This document shows, in pieces, positions 37,763 through 45,210 of a DNA stretch of 64,000 nucleotides. How positions within the stretch are numbered: the stretch's first letter is position 1; each line of letters begins with the position of its first letter. Source of the DNA: Flavobacteriia bacterium (GTDB lineage: Bacteria; Bacteroidota; Bacteroidia; Flavobacteriales; Flavobacteriaceae); the NCBI GenBank assembly GCA_004293045.1, contig RDXY01000002.1, forward strand, positions 1 through 64,000, in the 5' to 3' direction. The notes under the pieces were generated by a model. The model did no database searches, had not been told where the DNA came from, and saw only the letters and a list, made by a program, of their open reading frames with translations. Position numbers and translations under genes: made by a program.

Positions 37763-37984
37763 TTATTTTTCAAACATGCTTTTCATGATCGTATTTATGC
37801 CCTTAAACATCAAATAAACGGAAAAACCACAAATTAAAACACCTAAAATTGCCACATAAATAAATAAAGGATGTTTTTGATTTTTAAAGCTACTATTTAA
37901 GATAAGCACACCTACAAAAAGTGTGGGTAATGAGCCTAATAATATGCGAAGTCCTTTGTTTAATATTGTTTTATTTACAGACAT
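37763..37984 (-). CDS. DUF6095-like small membrane protein
   Basis: 73 aa from the ATG at 37984 (MSVNKTILNKGLRILLG); the frame is open to 38017, but that would overlap murQ. Two transmembrane segments (about 12-33 and 44-62). I associate it with DUF6095 of Flavobacteriaceae, from memory. It lies 7 nt after murQ. Function is unknown. Confidence 0.7.
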   Translation of the reverse strand: MSVNKTILNKGLRILLGSLPTLFVGVLILNSSFKNQKHPLFIYVAILGVLICGFSVYLMFKGINTIMKSMFEK

Positions 37985-37991
37985 GATATAT

Positions 37992-38810
37992 TTATTTTTG
38001 GCTAGTATAAAAATCAACAGCTTTTCTTACACTGCCATACTTTTGTAGTAATTTTTCTCCTATTTCATAAGATACAGGAATTTCTTCCATTATCATTCGT
38101 ATGCCTCTGTCAATTAATTTATCATTACTTAATTGCATGTCTACCATTTTGTTGCCTTTTACTTTTCCAAGTGCAATCATAGTAGTTGTAGAAATCATAT
38201 TTAATACTAATTTCTGAGCGGTTCCTGCTTTCATTCTGCTGCTACCAGTAACAAATTCGGGGCCTACAATTACATCAATTGGGTAATTTGCTGTTTGCGA
38301 AAGCGGACTATTTGCATTGCAACTGATACTTCCAGTAACAATATTATTTTCATTACATTTTTGTAAACCACCAATAACATAAGGAGTCGTTCCAGAAGCA
38401 GCAATACCGATTACAACATCGTTTTCATTTATATTCCAGGCTTGTAAGTCTTTCCAAGCTTGTTCTTTATCATCTTCAGCAAATTCAACGGCTTTTCTAA
38501 TAGCGGTATCTCCACCCGCAATAATTCCAATAACGGTATCAAAATCTACACCAAACGTTGGTGGACATTCACTTGCATCTACAACCCCTAATCTACCAGA
38601 AGTTCCAGCACCAATATAGAATAAACGTCCACCCATTTTCATTTTAGTAATAACTTTTGTTACTAAAATTTCAATTTGTGGTATTGCTTTTTCAACAGCT
38701 ATCGGTACCGTTTTATCTTCGCTATTAATATTTGTAAGTAATTCGTGAACAGCCATCTTATCTAAATGGTCATATTTTGATGTTTGTTCCGTAGTTTTTA
38801 TAAATGACAT
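37992..38810 (-). CDS. murQ: N-acetylmuramic acid 6-phosphate etherase
   Basis: 272 aa. A SIS-domain lyase that cleaves the lactyl ether of MurNAc-6-phosphate to GlcNAc-6-phosphate in cell-wall recycling. Recognisable are the substrate loop GAGTSGRLGVVDASECPPTF, the catalytic acidic segment KAVEFAEDD and VGPEFVTGSSRMKAGTAQKLVLN. The ATG at 38810 (MSFIKTTEQTSKYDHL) is chosen because the upstream in-frame ATG at 38834 lies inside the -7 box. It heads an operon with two small membrane proteins and a lipoprotein. No amgK, murU or PTS gene is next to it. Confidence 0.92.
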   Translation of the reverse strand: MSFIKTTEQTSKYDHLDKMAVHELLTNINSEDKTVPIAVEKAIPQIEILVTKVITKMKMGGRLFYIGAGTSGRLGVVDASECPPTFGVDFDTVIGIIAGGDTAIRKAVEFAEDDKEQAWKDLQAWNINENDVVIGIAASGTTPYVIGGLQKCNENNIVTGSISCNANSPLSQTANYPIDVIVGPEFVTGSSRMKAGTAQKLVLNMISTTTMIALGKVKGNKMVDMQLSNDKLIDRGIRMIMEEIPVSYEIGEKLLQKYGSVRKAVDFYTSQK

Positions 38811-38831
38811 TGAAATCCTTTTATTGTTGTT

Positions 38832-38839
38832 CAAATATA
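38832..38839 (-). promoter_or_regulatory. -7 box of murQ
   Basis: Minus-strand TATATTTG (38839-38832), a perfect -7. It lies 22 nt before the ATG at 38810 and overlaps the longer start at 38834. Confidence 0.5.
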
Positions 38840-38890
38840 CAAAGTATTTATAAATTTAAAGAATGACAACTGTAGTTTCTTGAATATTTT

Positions 38891-38898
38891 TATATTTG
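38891..38898 (+). promoter_or_regulatory. -7 box of the family 4 glycosyltransferase gene
   Basis: TATATTTG, a perfect -7, 16 nt before the TTG start at 38915. No good -33 TTG. Confidence 0.45.
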
Positions 38899-38914
38899 TT
38901 AAAAACTATAACTT

Positions 38915-40012
38915 TTGAGTCAAAAATCTCACAAATTAAAAATTTGCTTGGTTACCGTAACGCTTTCAGATGGAGGTGCCGAACGCTGTGCAGCATTATT
39001 ATCAAACTATTTTGAAAATCAACATATAGAAGTATATCATGTAGTTTTTTCAGGAAAAGTAGCCTATGATTATTCTGGGAAGTTATTTCATCTTGAACAT
39101 TTAAAAGATAAAAGAAATAGTTGGTGGAGTAGAAGTAAACGATTTTTTGCGTTGAAGATATTCTTTAAGGACAATCATTTTGATTATGTAATTGACTTTA
39201 GAACAAAAGAGTATTTTTTACAAGAAATGATTATTCATAATTTTGTATTTCCTAAATTTATTCAAACCATACATAGTTTTAAAATCAAATCCTATGTTCC
39301 AAAAAATAAATTCTTAGCTAAATTGTTATACAGAAATTGTCAGCAATTGATTACTGTTTCGAAAGGAATTCAGGAGAAAGTTAATAAAAATTATAATTTT
39401 TTGCCTACTAAATTAATTTACAATCCTATTGATTTTGAATTCGTTTCAAAGCAATCAAAACAAGAAGTTACGGACGATTTTCAATATGTTTTATCTGCTG
39501 GAAGTATGAATAAAAACATCAAGCAGTTTAATAAATTAATTGAATGTTATGCGAATTCTATGTTACCCTCTAAAAATATAAAGTTGCTCATTTTAGGCGA
39601 AGGAAAACTGAAAAATAAATGGATAAAATTAGCAGAAAATCTTAATTTACAAGAATTGGTCATTTTTAAAGGCAACGTAAAAAATCCATTTCGATATTAT
39701 AAAAACGCATTATTCACAATTTCAACCAGTAAATATGAAGGTATGCCCATGGTTTTATTGGAATCTTTAGCATGTGGCACCCCAATAATTTCTTGGGATT
39801 ATGCATCGGGTCCAAGTGAAATTATTACTAACAAACAAAACGGTTTATTGATTAAAAATCAGGATGCAGACTTACTAATTGAAGCAATGAATCTATATGT
39901 ATCGGATAATAATTTATATTTACATTGTAAAGAAAACGCGGTATCAAGTGTGAAACCATTTAGTTTGGAAACTATTGGTAACAAATGGTTAAACCTTTTT
40001 AAAAATAAATAG
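38915..40012 (+). CDS. Family 4-type glycosyltransferase (TTG start)
   Basis: 365 aa. TTG at 38915 (SQKSHKLKICLVTVTLSDGGAERCA) is used since no ATG lies between the promoter and the first Rossmann strand. The GT-B fold is shown by LKICLVTVTLSDGGAER and, near the C-terminus, KYEGMPMVLLESLACGTPII, the typical E-x7-E retaining motif, then DYASGPSEII. It transfers a sugar from a nucleotide donor to an envelope polysaccharide or lipid; the donor is unknown. The ketoisomerase gene follows after 2 nt, so they are co-transcribed. Confidence 0.85.
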   Translation: MSQKSHKLKICLVTVTLSDGGAERCAALLSNYFENQHIEVYHVVFSGKVAYDYSGKLFHLEHLKDKRNSWWSRSKRFFALKIFFKDNHFDYVIDFRTKEYFLQEMIIHNFVFPKFIQTIHSFKIKSYVPKNKFLAKLLYRNCQQLITVSKGIQEKVNKNYNFLPTKLIYNPIDFEFVSKQSKQEVTDDFQYVLSAGSMNKNIKQFNKLIECYANSMLPSKNIKLLILGEGKLKNKWIKLAENLNLQELVIFKGNVKNPFRYYKNALFTISTSKYEGMPMVLLESLACGTPIISWDYASGPSEIITNKQNGLLIKNQDADLLIEAMNLYVSDNNLYLHCKENAVSSVKPFSLETIGNKWLNLFKNK

Positions 40013-40014
40013 AA

Positions 40015-40407
40015 ATGAATTACAAAATCATAGATATTCCAAAAATAAACAATACAAAAGGAAACCTTGGTGTTATTGAAAATGATACGATTCCTTTTGA
40101 TGTAAAAAGGGTGTATTATTTGTTTGATGTACCAAGTGGTGCCAAACGTGGCGGACATGCACATAAGAAACTGAAACAAGTTTTAATTGCTATTTCGGGA
40201 AGTTTTGATGTGGTTTTGAAGAATGGAAAATCGAAAGAAATTATTACTTTAAATAGACCCGACAAAGGTTTGCTAATTGAAAACAACATTTGGAGAGAAT
40301 TAGAAAACTTTTCTTCGGGTTCGGTTTGTTTGGTGTTGGCTTCAGAAGAATTTTCGGAAAACGATTATATTAGAAGTTACAAGGATTATTTGAGTTTTGT
40401 GAAATAG
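40015..40407 (+). CDS. Sugar 3,4-ketoisomerase-type cupin (FdtA/WxcM-like)
   Basis: 130-aa cupin. The metal-independent catalytic pattern GAKRGGHAHKKLKQV and NRPDKGLLIENNIWRELENFS matches the FdtA/QdtA/TylM family that isomerises dTDP-4-keto-6-deoxyglucose on the way to dTDP-Fuc3NAc or Qui3NAc. The donor enzymes (RmlA, RmlB, aminotransferase) are not in the window. It pairs with the glycosyltransferase upstream and converges with a GT2 gene, stops 28 nt apart with no clear terminator. Confidence 0.78.
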   Translation: MNYKIIDIPKINNTKGNLGVIENDTIPFDVKRVYYLFDVPSGAKRGGHAHKKLKQVLIAISGSFDVVLKNGKSKEIITLNRPDKGLLIENNIWRELENFSSGSVCLVLASEEFSENDYIRSYKDYLSFVK

Positions 40408-40434
40408 TATTTTATAATTTCAATACCCAAAAAA

Positions 40435-41367
40435 TTAATAGGTACTTGTTTTTATTCCTAACTTTAATAAAAACAACTTCAATTTATCAATTAAATTTAG
40501 AATAAAACGGGGCATTTTTAAAAGAACATTTTGTTTCCAATTTAAGTTCGTTGAATCAATGGTTAGAATCATTTTTTTCCAACGCAAATCATTATTTTTC
40601 TTTAAGCGTTTTCCTAAAACATATCGTTCGAAATCGAGATATTTTTTTAAATCCGAATTGGTTTTTGCCCAATTTTCATAACTATCAAAATCAGGAATGG
40701 TCTTGTTCAGTAATGAACTCTGTGTAAGTTGGTTTTCTGTTTGCATAAAATAACGCATTTGAACCGAATTAGTATAGGCCAGTTTAAAATTGTAATTAGC
40801 TCTAATATTGAAATCTAAATCTTCTGAAAAATTTATTTTTTCATTATAAAAACCAACCTTTTCAAATACTTCTTTATGAAAACAAACGGAGCCATGATTG
40901 TAAATCCCTTGTTTAATATTTATTTTGAAAAAGTTGATATAACCTGTAAAATCTATTGGTAAAATTTCAGAACCATTGCAAGGATTTTTAATTACGGTAT
41001 CCCAAACTTCTTCATAATTTGTTCCAAAAATTCTCGCTTCTGGAAAATTTTGAATTAATTGAAAGATACTTTCTAAAAATGTAGGTTTCCATAAATCATC
41101 AGCATCTAAAAACGTTATATAATTAGAATTTGCTTTTTTTATACCAGAGTTTCTTGACGCAGATAAGCCACAATTTTTTTTATGATAAATTAATTGTACT
41201 TTTTCTGATTCAAATGTTGCGGCAATTGCAGCACTTTTATCTGAAGAAAAATCGTCAATAATTACTAATTCGAAATCTGAAAAAGTTTGATTTAAAACAC
41301 TTTTAATCGCGTTTTTAATATACTTTTCTTTGTTGTAAAGCGGAATTATGACAGTGAAAAAAGACAT
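40435..41367 (-). CDS. Family 2 glycosyltransferase
   Basis: 310 aa. GT-A fold with FTVIIPLYNKEKYIKNAIKSV, IIDDFSSDKS and metal-binding TFLDADDLWKPTFLE (DADD). A C-terminal stretch without a membrane anchor is rich in basic residues. Soluble or peripheral at the cytoplasmic membrane. It lies 1 nt after the next upstream glycosyltransferase gene, so both are on one transcript and probably add sugars to the same glycan. Confidence 0.85.
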   Translation of the reverse strand: MSFFTVIIPLYNKEKYIKNAIKSVLNQTFSDFELVIIDDFSSDKSAAIAATFESEKVQLIYHKKNCGLSASRNSGIKKANSNYITFLDADDLWKPTFLESIFQLIQNFPEARIFGTNYEEVWDTVIKNPCNGSEILPIDFTGYINFFKINIKQGIYNHGSVCFHKEVFEKVGFYNEKINFSEDLDFNIRANYNFKLAYTNSVQMRYFMQTENQLTQSSLLNKTIPDFDSYENWAKTNSDLKKYLDFERYVLGKRLKKNNDLRWKKMILTIDSTNLNWKQNVLLKMPRFILNLIDKLKLFLLKLGIKTSTY

Positions 41368-41368
41368 A

Positions 41369-42469
41369 TTAATCGGCTAAAATATATTGGAATACTTCAT
41401 TCCAGTTTTGTAAATCTTTACTTGTGTCAAATGGTGAAGTATTTCCTTGAAACGTATGATTACCTTCTACAAATTCAGTAATTAGTTTTGCTAAATCAGT
41501 AGCGCTGGTTTCATCAAAAAAAGTAACTTTTTCATAATGGCCACAAGCTTCTTTGGCATAAGGTAAATTAGCTAAAAACATCGGCTTATAATATGCTTTT
41601 GCCTCTGAAATTGGCAAACCCCATGTTTCTATTTTTGATGGAAAAAGTAAACAATCCATAGCATTATACATTGAAAGTAAATGATTTCTTTTTACTTTTC
41701 CATAAAATTGAACGTTTTTTATATCGCCATATTTTTTAATTAAAAATTGGGCGTATTTTTCTTTATTATCTTTTATGGTGGTGAAATGAAATTGGGTTTG
41801 TTCTGAAATGTTTTTTGGCAAAACTTTTATTGCTTCTAATATTATTTCATGATTTTTATAACTTCTTGGGAAACTTGGGTAAAAAAAGTGTATTTTATTT
41901 GCATCAAAATTCTGTTTTTCTAAAGTAATTTCCTCCACATATTCTGGAATGGCAACTTTTATATTTGAAACGTTAAATCGCTTTTCAAAAACTTCTTTTA
42001 TCCAATGTTGTTGTACAAAAACAGTATGGTTTTTAGCAATATTAATTTTGAATAGCCTATCGTACAAAATGGAAAAAACGCCAATTTTGTAATTAAATTT
42101 CCAATCTTTCCAAGTAGGTTTAAATAATGTTGTAGGATGATGGCAATACACAAATTGTTTTTTTGCTACTACATTTGGCGTAGTATCATGTAGGGAAAAC
42201 CAAATGTCTGGTTGTACTTGTTTAGAAAGTTTTTTAAAATAAAAATACTCGTAATACAAACGAAACCACCAAGATTTTTTTGAAAGTGGCATCTCAATTA
42301 TTGTAATATTTGAGAATTGAAATTTTGAGGCGTCATGAACCAAAGCGATAACTTCAACTTCCTTTTTTTCTATGTGCTTAGAAAGTTCTTGTAAAACATT
42401 ATGAAGGATTGTAAAAATACCACCTTCTACCATGTTAATACCCGAAATTACAATTTTTTTACTTTTCAA
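41369..42469 (-). CDS. GT-B glycosyltransferase, group 1
   Basis: 366 aa. The N-terminus is GISGINMVEGG-like (MKSKKIVISGINMVEGGIFT) and the C-terminal part shows NAMDCLLFPSKIETWGLPISEAKAY with the E-x7-E motif. It probably uses a nucleotide sugar to extend a surface glycan. It precedes the family 2 enzyme by 1 nt. Acceptor and donor are unknown. Confidence 0.8.
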   Translation of the reverse strand: MKSKKIVISGINMVEGGIFTILHNVLQELSKHIEKKEVEVIALVHDASKFQFSNITIIEMPLSKKSWWFRLYYEYFYFKKLSKQVQPDIWFSLHDTTPNVVAKKQFVYCHHPTTLFKPTWKDWKFNYKIGVFSILYDRLFKINIAKNHTVFVQQHWIKEVFEKRFNVSNIKVAIPEYVEEITLEKQNFDANKIHFFYPSFPRSYKNHEIILEAIKVLPKNISEQTQFHFTTIKDNKEKYAQFLIKKYGDIKNVQFYGKVKRNHLLSMYNAMDCLLFPSKIETWGLPISEAKAYYKPMFLANLPYAKEACGHYEKVTFFDETSATDLAKLITEFVEGNHTFQGNTSPFDTSKDLQNWNEVFQYILAD

Positions 42470-42480
42470 TGTATTTTAGA

Positions 42481-42861
42481 TTATTTGTCTAACAACATTT
42501 TTCCTGCAATAACAAGTAATACTACGGCAAAAATTTTCTTTAACAATTTTTGGTCTAAGGTAAGTGCAAATTTACTTCCAAAAATACTGCCCACAACAAA
42601 AAAAACAGCAATAATTGCGGCATATTTTACATTAATTTGTCCTTCTTTATAGTAATTAAAAACGGCAACAGCTGTAACGGGAACTGCTAATACAGCTAAA
42701 CTTGTGCCTTGTGCTTGGTGCTGATTAAATCCGAAAAACATGACTAATAATGGCACCATAATTATGCCGCCACCAACGCCAACCAATCCGCTTAGTACTC
42801 CTGCTAAAATTCCAATAAGAATTAAAGACAATATTATTTGTAGGGTCATTTTACTTTTCAT
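42481..42861 (-). CDS. TSUP/TauE-SafE permease, half-length
   Basis: 126 aa with four transmembrane segments: GILAGVLSGLVGVGGGIIMVPLLV, LAVPVTAVAVFNYYK, YAAIIAVFFVVGSIFGS and IFAVVLLVIAGKML. This is about half a usual TSUP permease (about 250 aa with two repeats). The GVGGGIIMVPLL motif is characteristic of the family, which moves sulfonates, sulfite or other organic anions. Such half-length forms probably dimerise. Neighbours abut on both sides (2 and 11 nt), so there is no room for a missing half. Confidence 0.82.
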   Translation of the reverse strand: MKSKMTLQIILSLILIGILAGVLSGLVGVGGGIIMVPLLVMFFGFNQHQAQGTSLAVLAVPVTAVAVFNYYKEGQINVKYAAIIAVFFVVGSIFGSKFALTLDQKLLKKIFAVVLLVIAGKMLLDK

Positions 42862-42863
42862 TT

Positions 42864-43751
42864 TTATTTATTATATCCTTCAATTGGAATTTCAATTTCG
42901 TATATTTTTTTTGTTGGATTATCTAATTTTTTATCACGCAACCATTGGTTATGTGTTTTTAAAATTTTATAGTTAATTCCTTGACTAATAGCAAATGTAG
43001 ACAAATTTGTTATAGTAGAGTCTATCATTATTTTTTTTGTATTAATTTTTGGATATAAGGCTTCTTTTGGAATTAAATAGCCATATTTTTCTGGATTTTT
43101 CATAATTTCTTTCAAAGCTAAAATCCTGAAAACATAACGAGAGGTTTCATCGGATAGCCATAAACTATAATAATCTGAAGTTTGTTGAAAAGTGATGTGA
43201 TTTTGTAATCCAGTCATACCGCCATTGTACGATGCGGCAGCTATGGTCCAATTTCCGAATTTATTTTTAGCCTTAATTAAATATTCACAAGCTGCTTGCG
43301 TAGCTTTTTCAATATGATAACGTTCATCTACTTGATCGGTTACTTCTAATTTACTTTCCTTAGCCGTTTCTGGCATAAATTGCCAAACACCTTTTGCGCC
43401 AGATGGGGAAATGGCATTGATTAGGCCGCTTTCAATTACAGCTAAATATTTAAAATCATCAGGAACATTATATTTTGCTAATATGGGTTCGATAATTGGG
43501 AACACTTTATTGGCTCTTTTTATTAAAATAGCAGTTGAGGCATTTAAATTAATATTAACTAACATTTCTCTATCTAAACGTTCTTTTACATCTGCTAGAT
43601 TGGTTGGAACTTTTTCACCACAAAAATCCATTTCACTTGGATATTCTACATGATTTTTTTTCGGTACGTTTTGGTAGGAAGTAGCAAAAATTAAAAACCC
43701 GCAAATAATAAATAGTGCGAATAATAATAAAGTTTTATTTTGGAGTTTCAT
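42864..43751 (-). CDS. Lytic transglycosylase (SLT domain)
   Basis: 295 aa. An N-terminal hydrophobic segment (about 8-24) serves as signal peptide or anchor. The SLT domain shows KYLAVIESGLINAISPSGAKGVWQFMPETA with catalytic Glu107, and later AAASYNGGMTGLQ. It cleaves peptidoglycan between MurNAc and GlcNAc with formation of 1,6-anhydroMurNAc in the periplasm. I see no LysM domain at the end, unlike MltD. It lies 2 nt from the TSUP gene on the same strand. Cell-wall recycling gene murQ is nearby but is not in this unit. Confidence 0.88.
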   Translation of the reverse strand: MKLQNKTLLLFALFIICGFLIFATSYQNVPKKNHVEYPSEMDFCGEKVPTNLADVKERLDREMLVNINLNASTAILIKRANKVFPIIEPILAKYNVPDDFKYLAVIESGLINAISPSGAKGVWQFMPETAKESKLEVTDQVDERYHIEKATQAACEYLIKAKNKFGNWTIAAASYNGGMTGLQNHITFQQTSDYYSLWLSDETSRYVFRILALKEIMKNPEKYGYLIPKEALYPKINTKKIMIDSTITNLSTFAISQGINYKILKTHNQWLRDKKLDNPTKKIYEIEIPIEGYNK

Positions 43752-43808
43752 AAGTCTGTAATTTTAGTAATATCCCTTTTAATCAAGGTAACTTTATATG
43801 TTTTTTGT

Positions 43809-44468
43809 TTATTCTAATATTAATTGGGGTAAATTTTTGTTCAACCATTTGTATTTATTTACAATCATAATATGCGTTCCTCCTTTTACAACAATACAAT
43901 TTTTTATATTAGAAATAGGAAAAACCTTATCCTCATCACCGTGAATGTGAATTACTTTTTCATCAGGAATACTTCTTTGCCAAAGTAAAACATTTTCAAT
44001 TGCCCAATCTAAATAGTTAGTTTGTTTCATAAATAGATATTTGTTGTATAATTTTACTCTTTTAGCCAGTAAACCTCTGCCTTTTATGTATCTTGACAAA
44101 TAGTTTACTTGCCCTAAAAGACTGGTAGGTAATGCTTTATATAATTTTGTAGCCTTGGCTAATTTCATATGAATTGGCAATTCCTGGTTGCTTTTTACGC
44201 TTGAAATAATGATAATTTTTTTTGTTTTAATGATTTCAGACATTTCTTGAACCATTATTCCACCAAATGAAACACCAATTAATACGCAATTTTCATGTTT
44301 CACTTTTTCACACATTCTTTTAGCGTAGCTTTCTATGGTTTCATTATAAATCGGTAAAATCCATTCCAAATAATGCATTTCAAATTGTTCCTTAGGTAAT
44401 TTTATATTTTCGAAGATTTCTATACTTGCAGCCAAACCAGGAACAAAGTAAACTTGTATTTTCGACAT
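43809..44468 (-). CDS. Alpha/beta hydrolase
   Basis: 219 aa. Nucleophile elbow GVSFGG (Ser67), with the candidate acid in HIHGDEDKVFPI and the His in GGTHIMIV. There is no signal peptide, so it is probably cytoplasmic. The substrate is unknown, and it may be an esterase or thioesterase. It is separated by 57 nt from the lytic transglycosylase gene. Confidence 0.78.
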   Translation of the reverse strand: MSKIQVYFVPGLAASIEIFENIKLPKEQFEMHYLEWILPIYNETIESYAKRMCEKVKHENCVLIGVSFGGIMVQEMSEIIKTKKIIIISSVKSNQELPIHMKLAKATKLYKALPTSLLGQVNYLSRYIKGRGLLAKRVKLYNKYLFMKQTNYLDWAIENVLLWQRSIPDEKVIHIHGDEDKVFPISNIKNCIVVKGGTHIMIVNKYKWLNKNLPQLILE

Positions 44469-44590
44469 TAGTTAAATGATTTTGTGCCTTAAAATTATAA
44501 TATTAATTTTAATTGGGTTTCTTTTTTCGACAGAAAAAAATAAATTTAACAAATAATTTTCTATTGATATGATTTTCATTTGTTTACTAC

Positions 44591-44620
44591 TTGATTTGTC
44601 TTTATTTTTTTGTAAATTTG
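44591..44620 (+). promoter_or_regulatory. Promoter of the small acetyltransferase gene
   Basis: TTG at 44591-44593, 19-nt spacer, TAAATTTG at 44613-44620: a full match to the consensus. Transcription would start near 44626. Confidence 0.6.
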
Positions 44621-44671
44621 CAGACATTTTAACAAACAATTAAGATTTGTTAGTATTTAAAACCCAAATTT

Positions 44672-44962
44672 ATGCTAGTTGAGGAAATTAAAGACAATGA
44701 ATTATTAAGACAATTTGAAACAAAAACGGATTGCGGACTTTTAACCATTGAATACGCCATTCAAGAAAGGAAAATATTTTTAACTAAGCTTTGTGCAAAC
44801 GAAAACGAACAAGAAGTTAAAGTAAATCAATTTATAACTTCCGTTTTAGATATAGCTCAGGAGCGAAAATTTAAAGTCGTTCCCACAAACACAAAAATTG
44901 TTTCTTTCTTTAGGAAAAATAAAAAATTTCAACAGTTATTACCTCCAGGGATTAAAATATAA
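44672..44962 (+). CDS. Small GNAT-type N-acetyltransferase (YjdJ/COG2388-like)
   Basis: 96 aa, about half a normal GNAT domain. The C-terminal part FITSVLDIAQERKFKVVPTNTKIVSFFRKNKKFQQLL matches the pattern of small COG2388 acetyltransferases (helix, then V-V-P and a terminal helix). The acyl-CoA loop is not obvious, so activity is uncertain. It is single-gene, with its own promoter and a terminator. Confidence 0.6.
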   Translation: MLVEEIKDNELLRQFETKTDCGLLTIEYAIQERKIFLTKLCANENEQEVKVNQFITSVLDIAQERKFKVVPTNTKIVSFFRKNKKFQQLLPPGIKI

Positions 44963-44983
44963 TTTAGCATTATAACTATAAAT

Positions 44984-45020
44984 AACAGCATTGAAACTTG
45001 TTTTGATGCTGTTTTTGTTT
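44984..45020 (+). terminator. Terminator after the small acetyltransferase gene
   Basis: AACAGCAT (44984-44991) pairs with ATGCTGTT (45006-45013). Inner TGAAAC/GTTTTG adds weaker pairs, and T-rich sequence follows. Confidence 0.75.
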
Positions 45021-45096
45021 TAGAAATTGCTTCAAAAAAATTGAAAATTATGGATTGAATAAATGTTATATTTTCATCAAATTTTGTTAAATGTCA

Positions 45097-45126
45097 TTGA
45101 AAACAATACCTTTATACCTAAATTTG
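45097..45126 (+). promoter_or_regulatory. ppk1 promoter
   Basis: TTG at 45097-45099, 19-nt spacer, TAAATTTG at 45119-45126: a full match. It gives a leader of about 80 nt, within which TTAGATA...TGTCTAA (45170-45189 region) can form a short hairpin. Confidence 0.6.
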
Positions 45127-45210
45127 GTAGTACATATTTTAAAAATAATTTAATTGTAAAACCAATATATTAGATATTTTTATGTCTAAATAAACAGAAC
45201 AAATAATAGA

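Noticed and set aside
38915..42469. Complete surface-polysaccharide or dTDP-sugar cluster
   Set aside because: Only three glycosyltransferases and one ketoisomerase are present, in opposing orientations; no RmlABCD, Wzx or Wzy genes are seen.
42481..42861. TSUP permease as a frameshifted or truncated gene
   Set aside because: Neighbouring genes abut it on both sides and the fold repeat is complete, so a natural half-length form is more likely.
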